10,629 nucleotides of DNA. Origin: Anaerolineales bacterium UBA7227. GTDB taxonomy: Bacteria > Chloroflexota > Anaerolineae > Anaerolineales > Villigracilaceae. The notes beneath the pieces are model-generated. The model did no database searches. It was not told where the DNA came from and worked only from the letters and a program-made list of their open reading frames with translations. Shown piece by piece: positions 1 through 6,629 of this stretch. Made by a program: the position numbers and the translations under genes. The stretch is taken from NCBI GenBank assembly GCA_002473085.1, contig DKTP01000133.1, positions 1 through 10,629 of the forward strand, in the 5' to 3' direction. Position 1 is the first letter of the stretch. The number at the start of each line of letters is the position of its first letter.

Positions 1-1388
1 TTTAGAGATAGGTTCTTATGCGTGATGACTTTTGTCAACTCGGGGAACTGCGGATACATCTCATCAAAAATCTTTTGCAAACGCAAGGCATGCTCCTGCG
101 TGACTGCAAAGACGATCGTTTTCCCTGGCAGTTGCCCCGAAGCGTCCTTCTTACAAACTTCCCAAATCTCCTCCCACTGCCTGCGAATGGTATCGAAATT
201 TGTCACGGTTCTTTCGAGTTCCGTGCCTTCGAAGTTGATCTCGTCAGGGTCGAGTCCTTTTTCGATTAAGGCGTTGCGCTCCTCTTCGGTCAGGTCCACG
301 CCGTGGACGCCCTCGCGCTGGAACTTTGTCCGCGCGGCGTAAAGTTCGTAATCCACGAGATACTTGTCTTCAATGGCTTGTTCGTAAGTGTAGAGATAGG
401 TCGGCTTGCCGTCCGAACAATCGAAAGCGAGGAAGGTGTCGCGATTTATGTAGTTGGCGGGCGTGGCGGTCAATCCGATCTGCCTACCGTCAAAATACTC
501 CAACACTTCATTGAATTTGTTGAAAATCGAACGATGGACTTCGTCGAAGACAATCAAGTCAAAGAAAGCAGGAGAGAACTGCTCAAAGATGTTGCTCAGC
601 GTTTGAAGCGTCACCGCGTAGAGTCTCTGGCTGGTCTCCACATTCCAACTTCGCAGACGAGTGCAAGGCTCCGTCGGCAGGAACTTCTCGAAGCCATCAT
701 CCTTCGCCTGCTCCACCAGCGCGTCACGGTCAGCCACAAACAAAATCCGCCGCGCCTGATTCGCACGCATAAAGACGTCAATCAATCCCATCGTAGTACG
801 CGTCTTGCCCGTTCCCGTCGCCATGACGATCAAGGCTTTGCGTTTACCGCCAGAACGTCCCGAAGGTTCTGAAACCTTCGGGACAGTTTCAAACGCCTCA
901 CACACGCGGCGGATAGCCTCATGCTGATACGAACGGTCAACGATGGAGTTATTGATTCCAATCGAGCTAAGCGGCTTGGCATTCTGGCGGATGTAGAGCA
1001 AATTCTCCAAATCTTCGCGCGTGAAAAAGCCAAAGACTTCACGTTTGGGCGCGTTACCCACGTCCACAAAATAAATTTCGCGTCCGTTGGCTAAAAAACC
1101 AAAGGGGCGGAAACTCTGGTGTTTCTCGATCTCCGTCACATAATGCGTGAGTTGCGCTTCCGCCAGCCGAACATCCACCGCCGTCTTCTTGGCTTCCACC
1201 ACCGCTAACGCTTCTCCATTTTCTCGGTACAGGCAGTAATCCGTCACCCCATTCCACGGCGCGGCGTCGTAACCATCCACAGGGATTTCGATTCTCACTT
1301 TGGAATGGTCGCGCAAATACCAACCCGCCCGTTCCAACTGCGGGTCAATCCTTTCCTTACGGGTGCGTTCTTCGGAGATATTCTTCAA
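1..1388 (-). CDS. hsdR: Type I restriction enzyme R subunit (HsdR), C-terminal part beyond window
   Basis: ATP-dependent translocase and endonuclease subunit of a type I restriction-modification complex, which cuts unmodified foreign DNA together with HsdM and HsdS. About 462 residues are visible and the frame runs off the left edge. Seen, numbered from the proposed start: an N-terminal PD-(D/E)xK nuclease with D50 and E65-A-K67; a Q-motif glutamine Q155 (YQHEAI); Walker A ATGTGKT at 190-196; DEVH box 282-285; motif III TATP 307-310; and the start of the second RecA domain (TIVFAV). There is no in-frame ATG before the nuclease domain. I chose TTG at 1388-1386 because it lies just ahead of the conserved N-terminus (EERTRKERIDPQLERAGW) and about 25 bases after a TATAAT box. 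An upstream in-frame GTG inside the preceding gene is the alternative. Base composition looks less GC-rich than the neighbours, which would fit horizontal acquisition. hsdM and hsdS are not in view and may lie to the left. A palindrome interrupts residues 169-178. Confidence 0.9.
   Translation of the reverse strand, partial: MKNISEERTRKERIDPQLERAGWYLRDHSKVRIEIPVDGYDAAPWNGVTDYCLYRENGEALAVVEAKKTAVDVRLAEAQLTHYVTEIEKHQSFRPFGFLANGREIYFVDVGNAPKREVFGFFTREDLENLLYIRQNAKPLSSIGINNSIVDRSYQHEAIRRVCEAFETVPKVSEPSGRSGGKRKALIVMATGTGKTRTTMGLIDVFMRANQARRILFVADRDALVEQAKDDGFEKFLPTEPCTRLRSWNVETSQRLYAVTLQTLSNIFEQFSPAFFDLIVFDEVHRSIFNKFNEVLEYFDGRQIGLTATPANYINRDTFLAFDCSDGKPTYLYTYEQAIEDKYLVDYELYAARTKFQREGVHGVDLTEEERNALIEKGLDPDEINFEGTELERTVTNFDTIRRQWEEIWEVCKKDASGQLPGKTIVFAVTQEHALRLQKIFDEMYPQFPELTKVITHKNLSL
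857..884. repeat. Perfect palindromic element inside hsdR
   Basis: Two perfectly complementary 12-base arms (GTCCCGAAGGTT at 857-868 and its complement at 873-884) are separated by a 4-base loop. On the coding strand it encodes residues 169-178 (VPKVSEPSGR) of HsdR, between the Q motif and Walker A. This spot usually carries a short linker, so the element looks like an in-frame insertion in a tolerant loop. No T-run follows on either strand, so it is not a terminator. Confidence 0.8.
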
Positions 1389-1416
1389 AGCCTGCCGCCC
1401 AAACTGGGGTTGCCCT

Positions 1417-1422
1417 ATTATA
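1417..1422 (-). promoter_or_regulatory. Candidate -10 box for hsdR
   Basis: On the minus strand there is an exact TATAAT about 28 bases upstream of the proposed TTG start, within the 59-base gap after the oxidoreductase stop codon. No good -35 box lies at 16-18 bases; TTGAGG occurs 23 bases upstream, which is too far. It supports separate expression of hsdR, but read-through from the upstream gene is also possible because the gap has no terminator. Confidence 0.35.
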
Positions 1423-1447
1423 AAACTGAAATCACCCTGGCGCGGCC

Positions 1448-4400
1448 TCAAACGATACGAAACAACGCCTCCCTCGCCCACTCGATCGGATGCCGCGCCT
1501 CCGCGTTCGCGCCGTGGCGAATCTGCATCCTGCACGCCGCGCCAGAGGCAGCCATGCCACAGTCTCCAGTCTCCAATCTCAAGTCTCTCACATTAGGCAA
1601 CAACTTCAACTCACCCACCTTCAGCGAAACCTCATAATGCTCCGCTTCAAAGCCGAACGTGCCCGCCATGCCGCAACAGCCAGCGTCGCTCAACTCCACG
1701 TCGAAGCCGAGGGTTTGTAGCAGGGAGACCGTGGCCGCCGCGCCCGTGGGAAGTCCGTCCGCGGCGGGAGGCTCGGCGCGCTGGTGACAGTGCGGCTGCA
1801 GGTAGATTTTCGGTTTGGGCGTTTGCAGGGACGGAGCGTCTGTCATTCTGGCTACGCGCAAGCGCGGGAACGCGTCCGAGCGCAGGAGGAACTCGTCCAG
1901 CAGCCAGACGCGGGCGGAGAGCGAAGCGGTCGCCTCGGCGCGGGACGGAAGCAGGTCGGCGTAGTCGTTCTTCAGGCAGTAGACTTCCGACGGTTCGATT
2001 CCCACGATCGGCAGGCGGCGCGCCGGGTCGAGTTCCTCCAGCGCGTCCAGAACGCGGCGCGCGTGACTTTGGGCGGATTCGATAAACGATTTGCTCATCA
2101 GCCCCGCCCCCGCTCCCACGACGGGCAGGACGAAGACCTCGTATCCGCACGCGGCCAAAACGTCGAGCGCGGCCTGCTCCGCCTGCGGTTCGACGTAGCG
2201 CGTGAACGGGTCGCCGAGGAAGATGACTTCGCCGCGTGGATCGTCGGCCCGGCTTGCCTTTGCCCGCTCGAGCGTGAATTTCGGGAAAGGCCGAGCCGAC
2301 GCGAGGCCCAGAATTTTCGCGGCGAGATTTTTTATCGGCGCGAGAGCGGTCAGCGCGTTGACGAGCGGCGCGAACGCGGCAAGGACGCGCGCCGTGACGT
2401 GGAAATATCCGAACAGATAATCGCGCAGCGGACGGCGATGCGTCTTGTAATACTCGTGCATGAACTCGAACTTCAGTTTCGCCATGTCCACGCCGCTGGG
2501 ACATTCCGCCTTGCAGCCTTTACAGGCGAGGCACAGGTCGAGAGCCTGATAAGCGGCATCCATAATCGGACGCGGACGAGCGCGGATGGACGCGGAAATT
2601 TTCTTCCCCGCGTTTTCGGCGCTATCCGTGTTTATCCGCGTCCCAATCCCCGAGATCATCGCCCGCAGCAAATTCGCCCGTCCCCGCGTGGAGTTGCCCT
2701 CCTCCCGCGTCGCCTGGAACGAGGGACACATCACGCCCGTGGACTTGCGGCACACGCCCTGCCCGTTGCATTGCTCGACGGCGGTCTGCAACCCGCCGTT
2801 GCGCGAAAAATCCAGCGCGGGAGTCCACGGCCGCGCGGCGTACTCCGCGCCGTAGCGCAGGCGTAAATCCATCGGCGGCGCGTCGAACATCTTGCCTGGG
2901 TTGAGGATGTTGTGCGGATCGGCGGCGCGCTTCAACAGGCGCATGGCCTCGGTCACGTCGTCGCCGTAGGTCTGTCGTAGCCACTCGCCGCGCGCCATCC
3001 CGTCGCCGTGCTCGCTGCTCATCGAACCGCCGAGTCTCAGCGTCAGCGCCAGCGTCTGCTCGGCGATGCTCCGCAGCGAGCGCGCGCCCTCGCCCGATTT
3101 CAGATTCAGGATGGGGCGGATGTGCAGACAGCCCGCCGAGGCGTGCGCGTAAATCCCGCCCTCCGTGCCGTGCGCGGCGAGGATCCGCTCGATCTCGCGG
3201 ACGAACTCCCCCAGCCGCTCCACCGGGATGGCGCAATCTTCGATGAACGCGACGGGACGCGCGGCCTGCGGTCGCGAATCCAGAATCCCCAGCCCGACTT
3301 TGCGGACGCTCCAGACGCGCGCCTGCTCTTCGGGCGACTCGGCGACATACACCAGACTGCCGATCCGCTCCACGCTTCGCTTCAGGACCTCGGGGCGGTC
3401 GCCGCTGAACTCGACGACCAGCAGCGCGGCGGGATCGCCCTCCAGCCATCCCATCTGACGCGCGTACGCGGGGACGCCGCGCGCCAGCCGCAGGATCATG
3501 CGCGGGACCAACTCCACCGCGCTGGGGCGGAACTCCAGCAGGCGCGGCGCTTCGTCGCACGCGGCAGGGATGTCGTTATAAGCGAGGATGCCCAAGATTG
3601 TATATTTGGGCTTCGGGACGAGGTTCACCTTCGCGCGGCGGATGACAGCGAGAGTTCCCTCGGAGCCAGCGAGTAATGAAGGGTGAATGGCGAAAGACGA
3701 GAGATGAACTGGGGGATAAGCGCCCTCCCAAAAAGGCGGCGCGGAATGGGAAAAGGGCAATAGATAGTTCAGACGATAGCCCGCCGAGTTACGCCAGGAT
3801 TTGGGATAGTTCTGCTTAATTGCCTCCGAATATCTCTCGCGAATTTCAACGATAGATGAATAGAGAGCAGAGAGCAGAGACAAGTCGCCTCTCCACTGCT
3901 CTCCGCTCTTCGTTCTCTGCCCTCCAAACACTGCCAATGAACCGTCTGCCAACGCCACATCCGCTTCGAGCAAATGGTCTGCGGTCATGCCGTACAAAAT
4001 CGAGTGCGCGCCCGTGGCATTGTTCCCGATGACGCCGCCCATCGTGGCGCGTTCCGCCGAAGCGGGGTCGGGACCGAACATCAGCCCGAATTTCGCGGCG
4101 GCCGCGTTCAGGTCCGCTAGGACGACGCCTGGCTCGACGGTGGCTGTCCGCGCTTCGGGGTTGATCTCGACGATGGAATCCAGCCAGCGCGAGCAGTCGA
4201 GGATCAGCGCCTCGCCGATGGCCTGCCCCGCGAGGGACGATCCCGCGCCGCGCGGCAGGATGGGGACGCGGTATTTTGCGGCCAATTCCACCGCGGCGTG
4301 GAGGTCTTCCTGCGTCTTCGGGACGGCGACGCCCAGCGGCTCGATCTGGTAGATGGACGCGTCGGTGGAGTACAACGCGCGGGAGGCCGCGTCCAGCCGA

Positions 4401-4456
4401 ACGTCGCCCGCGAAGCGTTTTTTCAGTTCGTGGATGAAATCGGGATGGAGAGTCAT
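1448..4456 (-). CDS. FAD-binding and (Fe-S)-binding oxidoreductase, YdiJ/GlcD type (D-2-hydroxyacid dehydrogenase family)
   Basis: Fusion of a GlcD-like flavoprotein with a C-terminal ferredoxin/CCG half, 1002 residues, close to E. coli YdiJ in length and order. The family oxidises D-2-hydroxyacids such as D-lactate, glycolate or D-2-hydroxyglutarate and passes electrons through Fe-S clusters to an acceptor; the substrate here cannot be read from sequence. Seen: PCMH FAD-binding domain with PRGAGSSLAGQ at 68-78, MGGVIGNNATGAHS near 139-152 and GSEGTLAVI at 264-272; FAD-oxidase C domain with HASAGCLHIRP at 438-448 and SEHGDGMARGE at 481-491; cysteines C563, C569, C577 and the CxxCxxCxxxCP set C642, C645, C648, C652; and a CCG-type domain with C927-C928-G. 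It appears complete. Three stretches look like in-frame repeat insertions: residues about 178-201, 233-260 and 606-630. No Shine-Dalgarno is evident before the ATG. It is transcribed away from rnj and just upstream of hsdR on the same strand. Confidence 0.9.
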   Translation of the reverse strand: MTLHPDFIHELKKRFAGDVRLDAASRALYSTDASIYQIEPLGVAVPKTQEDLHAAVELAAKYRVPILPRGAGSSLAGQAIGEALILDCSRWLDSIVEINPEARTATVEPGVVLADLNAAAAKFGLMFGPDPASAERATMGGVIGNNATGAHSILYGMTADHLLEADVALADGSLAVFGGQRTKSGEQWRGDLSLLSALYSSIVEIRERYSEAIKQNYPKSWRNSAGYRLNYLLPFSHSAPPFWEGAYPPVHLSSFAIHPSLLAGSEGTLAVIRRAKVNLVPKPKYTILGILAYNDIPAACDEAPRLLEFRPSAVELVPRMILRLARGVPAYARQMGWLEGDPAALLVVEFSGDRPEVLKRSVERIGSLVYVAESPEEQARVWSVRKVGLGILDSRPQAARPVAFIEDCAIPVERLGEFVREIERILAAHGTEGGIYAHASAGCLHIRPILNLKSGEGARSLRSIAEQTLALTLRLGGSMSSEHGDGMARGEWLRQTYGDDVTEAMRLLKRAADPHNILNPGKMFDAPPMDLRLRYGAEYAARPWTPALDFSRNGGLQTAVEQCNGQGVCRKSTGVMCPSFQATREEGNSTRGRANLLRAMISGIGTRINTDSAENAGKKISASIRARPRPIMDAAYQALDLCLACKGCKAECPSGVDMAKLKFEFMHEYYKTHRRPLRDYLFGYFHVTARVLAAFAPLVNALTALAPIKNLAAKILGLASARPFPKFTLERAKASRADDPRGEVIFLGDPFTRYVEPQAEQAALDVLAACGYEVFVLPVVGAGAGLMSKSFIESAQSHARRVLDALEELDPARRLPIVGIEPSEVYCLKNDYADLLPSRAEATASLSARVWLLDEFLLRSDAFPRLRVARMTDAPSLQTPKPKIYLQPHCHQRAEPPAADGLPTGAAATVSLLQTLGFDVELSDAGCCGMAGTFGFEAEHYEVSLKVGELKLLPNVRDLRLETGDCGMAASGAACRMQIRHGANAEARHPIEWAREALFRIV
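2568..2643. repeat. Imperfect inverted repeat within oxidoreductase gene
   Basis: Arms of 22 bases at 2568-2589 and 2622-2643 match at 17 of 22 positions when folded. A nested 6-bp pair (ACGCGG at 2590-2595 with CCGCGT at 2608-2613) lies inside. The arms are built from repeated CGCGGA units. On the coding strand it specifies about 25 residues (roughly 605-630, containing TRINTDSAENAG and ISASIRARPRP) between the two Fe-S motifs, where relatives usually have a shorter linker. It reads as a repeat inserted in frame. Confidence 0.65.
3678..3712 (+). repeat. Degenerate heptamer tract (5 units) within oxidoreductase gene
   Basis: Five consecutive 7-base units on the plus strand all begin with GA: GAAGGGT, GAATGGC, GAAAGAC, GAGAGAT, GAACTGG. 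The tract falls in the FAD-domain loop just before the conserved GSEGT motif (residues about 249-260 on the coding strand). The units are degenerate, so a chance periodicity cannot be excluded. Confidence 0.4.
3865..3922. repeat. Oppositely oriented heptamer units within oxidoreductase gene
   Basis: Two copies of GAGCAGA lie on the plus strand at 3865-3878. Four related units lie on the minus strand at 3922-3895, read as GGGCAGA, GAACGAA, GAGCGGA and GAGCAGT. The two groups face each other and can fold into a stem (13 of 15 matching positions across the best arms). The consensus RRGCRGA is that of the 17-copy array at 6469-6587. They encode part of residues about 178-201, a loop of the FAD domain. 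Confidence 0.65.
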
Positions 4457-4462
4457 GGGGCA

Positions 4463-4468
4463 ATTCTA
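4463..4468 (-). promoter_or_regulatory. Candidate -10 box, possibly giving a leaderless oxidoreductase mRNA
   Basis: On the minus strand TAGAAT ends six bases before the ATG of the oxidoreductase. Transcription from it would start at or next to the A of the start codon. Together with the missing Shine-Dalgarno this suggests a leaderless message. There is no convincing -35 element, so the call is weak. Confidence 0.3.
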
Positions 4469-4582
4469 ACGCACGAATGTCCCCACGAAAGATTCGGCGA
4501 AGCGGGAGCGTCTACCGAAGATGCGGAACAAAACGCCTGAAAATCGGTCTATGATGGAGCGTCAAAACGCCCGTCGAAGTTG

Positions 4583-4611
4583 TAGACAAAATTCCGCTGT
4601 CCTGCTATACT
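4583..4611 (+). promoter_or_regulatory. Sigma-70-type promoter upstream of rnj
   Basis: TAGACA (4583-4588) and TATACT (4606-4611) are separated by exactly 17 bases. Each matches five of six consensus bases. The predicted start is near 4618, about 200 bases ahead of the rnj start codon and upstream of an intrinsic terminator. Confidence 0.7.
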
Positions 4612-4617
4612 TTCGGC

Positions 4618-4713
4618 GCAGTATTGAATTTCCCTGCCTCTGGCAGTTTTCGTGACTACAATCCATGTCGCACGCGAACATCCCCGGCAGAACGACGGCC
4701 GGGGCGCTTTTTT
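4618..4713 (+). ncRNA. Putative short terminated RNA or attenuation leader before rnj
   Basis: The segment from the predicted transcription start to the end of the terminator T-run is about 96 bases. It carries a small hairpin (4634-4646), a possible imperfect pairing of TTCGTGAC (4648-4655) with the stretch around 4667-4678, and the terminator hairpin. It does not match SRP RNA, 6S, tmRNA or a riboswitch class that I recognise. It could be a free small RNA or a conditional terminator controlling rnj. The boundaries are inferred from the promoter and terminator, not from any family match. Confidence 0.45.
4682..4713 (+). terminator. Intrinsic terminator between promoter and rnj
   Basis: A 7-bp all-GC stem (CCCCGGC at 4682-4688 with GCCGGGG at 4698-4704) has a 9-base loop and is followed after CGC by six T residues (4708-4713). 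It has no plus-strand gene upstream within the window, so it must end either a small RNA or the rnj leader. Confidence 0.75.
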
Positions 4714-4760
4714 GAAAACGTCATCCGTGATACACGGACGACGCGGAGCGCAAAGGCAAT

Positions 4761-4788
4761 TTGAACTTAACCGCCCATGGCGGATAAT
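4761..4788 (+). promoter_or_regulatory. Candidate proximal promoter for rnj
   Basis: TTGAAC (4761-4766) and GATAAT (4783-4788) are 16 bases apart. The predicted start near 4795 would give a leader of about 25 bases and bypass the terminator. The spacer overlaps the CCGCC-CAT-GGCGG hairpin, so this stretch may be promoter, RNA structure or both. Confidence 0.4.
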
Positions 4789-4819
4789 TAATCTTTGAAA
4801 ACGAGGTAAGTACAACCAA

Positions 4820-6463
4820 ATGAGCAAGAAAGAAAAACTGAAGATCATCCCTCTCGGGGGGCTGGGAGAGGTCGGCAAGAATATGACCGCCTACGAATAC
4901 GGCGGCGATATTCTCATTGTAGACGCGGGCATCATGTTCCCTGAGAACGACATGCTCGGCGTGGATTACATCATCCCCGACTTCGAATATCTATTGGACA
5001 AGGCCGACCGCGTGCGCGGCATCGTCATCACGCACGGACACGAGGACCACATCGGCGCGGTGCGCCACGTCCTCGAGCAGATTCCCGTCCCGGTCTTTTC
5101 CACGCCGCTGGCCCTCGGCCTGATCGAGGGCAAGCTGGCCCGCGGCGGTATGGCAAACAAGGCCGACCTGCGGCGCCTGAAGGCGGGCGAAAAAGTGCAG
5201 ATCGGCAAATTCACGGTGGAGACCTTCCACATCTGCCACTCCATCCCCGACTCGATCGGGCTGGGAATCACCACCGGCGCGGGACTGGTCGTCCACATGA
5301 GCGACTTCAAGCTCGACCAGACGCCCGTGGACGGCTGGCCGACGGACTACGCCAAACTTGCGGAATTTTCCCAGCGCGGCGTGGAACTGCTCCTCAGCGA
5401 CTCGACCAACTCCGAACGTGCGGGCTGGACTCCGTCCGAGAAGATCATCGGCCCGGCCTTCGACCAGGTGATGGCCTCCGCGCCCGGGCGCGTCATCGTG
5501 GCGACCTTCGCCTCGCTCATCTCGCGCATCCAGCAAGTGGCCGATTCGGCCGTTCGCAACAGGCGGAAGATGGCCTTCGCGGGGACGAGCATGGTGGAAA
5601 ACGTCAAGATCGCCCGCAACCTCGGCTACCTGAAAGCGCCGGATGAAACGTTCGTCCCGATAGACCAGGCGCTCCACCTGCCCGACAACAAAGTGGTCAT
5701 CATGTGCACCGGCTCGCAGGGCGAGCCGTCCTCGATCATCGGGCGGCTTTCGACCGGATCGAACCGCCAGTTCGACGTCAAGCGCGGCGACACGATCGTG
5801 TTGTCTTCGCATCCCATCCCCGGCAACGAGGAACCGGTCAGCCGCGCCATCAACCGCCTGCTGCGCCTCGGCGCGGAGGTGATCTACGACGCGATCGCCC
5901 CGGTCCACGTCTCGGGACACGCCAGCCAGGAGGAGCAGAAATTCCTGCTCAACCTGGTGCGCCCGAAGAACTTCCTGCCAATCCACGGCGAACTGCGCCA
6001 GTTGAGGCGTCACGCCTGGCTCGCGGAGCAGATGGGCATCCCGAAGGAAAATATCGCCGTCGTGGAAAACGGCCAGACCGTGGAACTCGCGGACGGAAAG
6101 CTCAGACTCGGCGAGCGCATCCCCGGCGGCTACATCTTCGTGGACGGCGAATCCATCGGCGATATTGACCACGACGTGATGAAGGAACGCGAGCAGTTGG
6201 CGCGCAACGGCATCGTCATCATTGACCTGAGCCTGGACAAAGTGAGGGGGCGCCTCGTCCACGAACCCGAAGTGGTGACGCGCGGCTTCCTCTCCCCCGA
6301 GGACGCCGAACAATTGATCCCTGAGATCCGCAAGCGCGTGGCAAAGGCCATCCGCAGCGGCGGCGTGGAGACCGACAAGGAGATCGCGGCCATCGTCAAG
6401 AATTATCTCTACGAACAGACCAGGCGCAAACCGCTGGTCTTCGTGACGATGAGCAAGGCGTAG
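4820..6463 (+). CDS. rnj: Ribonuclease J
   Basis: Metallo-beta-lactamase/beta-CASP nuclease with endo- and 5'-to-3' exonuclease activity in the family; it matures rRNA and degrades mRNA in the cytoplasm of bacteria that lack RNase E. At 547 residues it is of normal length. Seen: the N-terminal [11 protein letters not shown] signature (11-21); metal-binding HGHEDH at 72-77; further likely ligands H140, D162 and H389 (PIHGE); the beta-CASP region with SDSTN at 193-197 and [10 protein letters not shown] near 296-305; SGHAS at 365-369; and a C-terminal domain (from about residue 445) ending at [10 protein letters not shown]. The start is supported by GAGG at 4803-4806, though the spacing of 13 bases is long, and by the typical short polar N-terminus. 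It is monocistronic: a terminator follows at 6593-6627. The preceding leader is unusually structured and terminator-bearing, which suggests regulated expression. A heptamer array occupies its 3' untranslated region. Confidence 0.96.
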   Translation: MSKKEKLKIIPLGGLGEVGKNMTAYEYGGDILIVDAGIMFPENDMLGVDYIIPDFEYLLDKADRVRGIVITHGHEDHIGAVRHVLEQIPVPVFSTPLALGLIEGKLARGGMANKADLRRLKAGEKVQIGKFTVETFHICHSIPDSIGLGITTGAGLVVHMSDFKLDQTPVDGWPTDYAKLAEFSQRGVELLLSDSTNSERAGWTPSEKIIGPAFDQVMASAPGRVIVATFASLISRIQQVADSAVRNRRKMAFAGTSMVENVKIARNLGYLKAPDETFVPIDQALHLPDNKVVIMCTGSQGEPSSIIGRLSTGSNRQFDVKRGDTIVLSSHPIPGNEEPVSRAINRLLRLGAEVIYDAIAPVHVSGHASQEEQKFLLNLVRPKNFLPIHGELRQLRRHAWLAEQMGIPKENIAVVENGQTVELADGKLRLGERIPGGYIFVDGESIGDIDHDVMKEREQLARNGIVIIDLSLDKVRGRLVHEPEVVTRGFLSPEDAEQLIPEIRKRVAKAIRSGGVETDKEIAAIVKNYLYEQTRRKPLVFVTMSKA

Positions 6464-6468
6464 GAAGA

Positions 6469-6587
6469 GAGCAGAGGGCGGAAGGCAGAAGGCAGAAGGC
6501 AGAAGGCAGAGGGCGGAAGGCAGAGAGCGGAAGGCAGAAGGCAGAGGGCGGAAGGCAGAAGGCAGAAAGCGGAAGGCAGAGAACGGT
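6469..6587 (+). repeat. Tandem heptanucleotide array, 17 units
   Basis: Exactly 119 bases, that is 17 units of 7, with consensus RRGCRGA. AGGCAGA is the commonest unit, interspersed with GGGCGGA, GAGCGGA, AAGCGGA and others. The strand is almost purely purine apart from one C per unit. It begins six bases after the rnj stop codon and ends just before the rnj terminator, so it would be transcribed as a purine-rich 3' untranslated region. The same unit consensus recurs inside the oxidoreductase gene at 3865-3922. Resembles in style the short tandem heptamers known from cyanobacteria; no relation is implied. Confidence 0.95.
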
Positions 6588-6592
6588 TGCAG

Positions 6593-6627
6593 AAGCCGGG
6601 TTTCTCAAAAAAACCCGGCTTGTTTTT
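6593..6627 (+). terminator. Intrinsic terminator of rnj
   Basis: A perfect 11-bp stem (AAGCCGGGTTT at 6593-6603 with its complement at 6611-6621) has a 7-base loop and is followed by G and five T residues (6623-6627). Its sequence resembles the palindrome at 8194-8230, so it may be a repeat copy serving as terminator. Confidence 0.88.
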
Positions 6628-6629
6628 CC

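Larger units (their letters stand above)
4457..4819. other. Divergent intergenic region between oxidoreductase gene and rnj
   Basis: This 363-base gap has no credible protein gene. On the plus strand, in order, it holds a strong promoter (4583-4611), a triloop hairpin CTGCC-TCT-GGCAG (4634-4646), an intrinsic terminator (4682-4713), an interrupted hairpin (4719-4743: CGTC and CCGT pairing with ACGG and GACG around a 5-base loop), a triloop hairpin CCGCC-CAT-GGCGG (4771-4783), and the rnj ribosome binding site GAGG (4803-4806). Minus-strand signals for the oxidoreductase are confined to its first few bases. Confidence 0.75.

Noticed and set aside
303..872. Plus-strand open frame of 189 codons
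   Set aside because: It lies antisense to hsdR, whose frame shows nuclease and helicase motifs throughout; the plus-strand product has no recognisable domain.
1784..2866. Plus-strand open frame of 360 codons
   Set aside because: It is antisense to the oxidoreductase, rich in Arg, Gly and Ala as expected for a GC-rich shadow frame, with no motif.
2622..3560. Minus-strand open frame of 312 codons in another frame
   Set aside because: It overlaps the oxidoreductase on the same strand and is extremely Arg-rich; the conserved motifs are in the other frame.
4618..4713. Small SRP RNA, 6S RNA or known riboswitch
   Set aside because: The SRP apical motif and known aptamer cores are not recognisable in this segment, and 96 bases is too short for 6S RNA.
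4991..6313. Minus-strand open frame of 440 codons opposite rnj
   Set aside because: Long, but a compositional shadow (many HH, DD and VDR runs) of a clearly conserved gene.
6469..6587. Array considered as a CRISPR
   Set aside because: Units are 7 bases with no spacers; this is a microsatellite-like tandem repeat.
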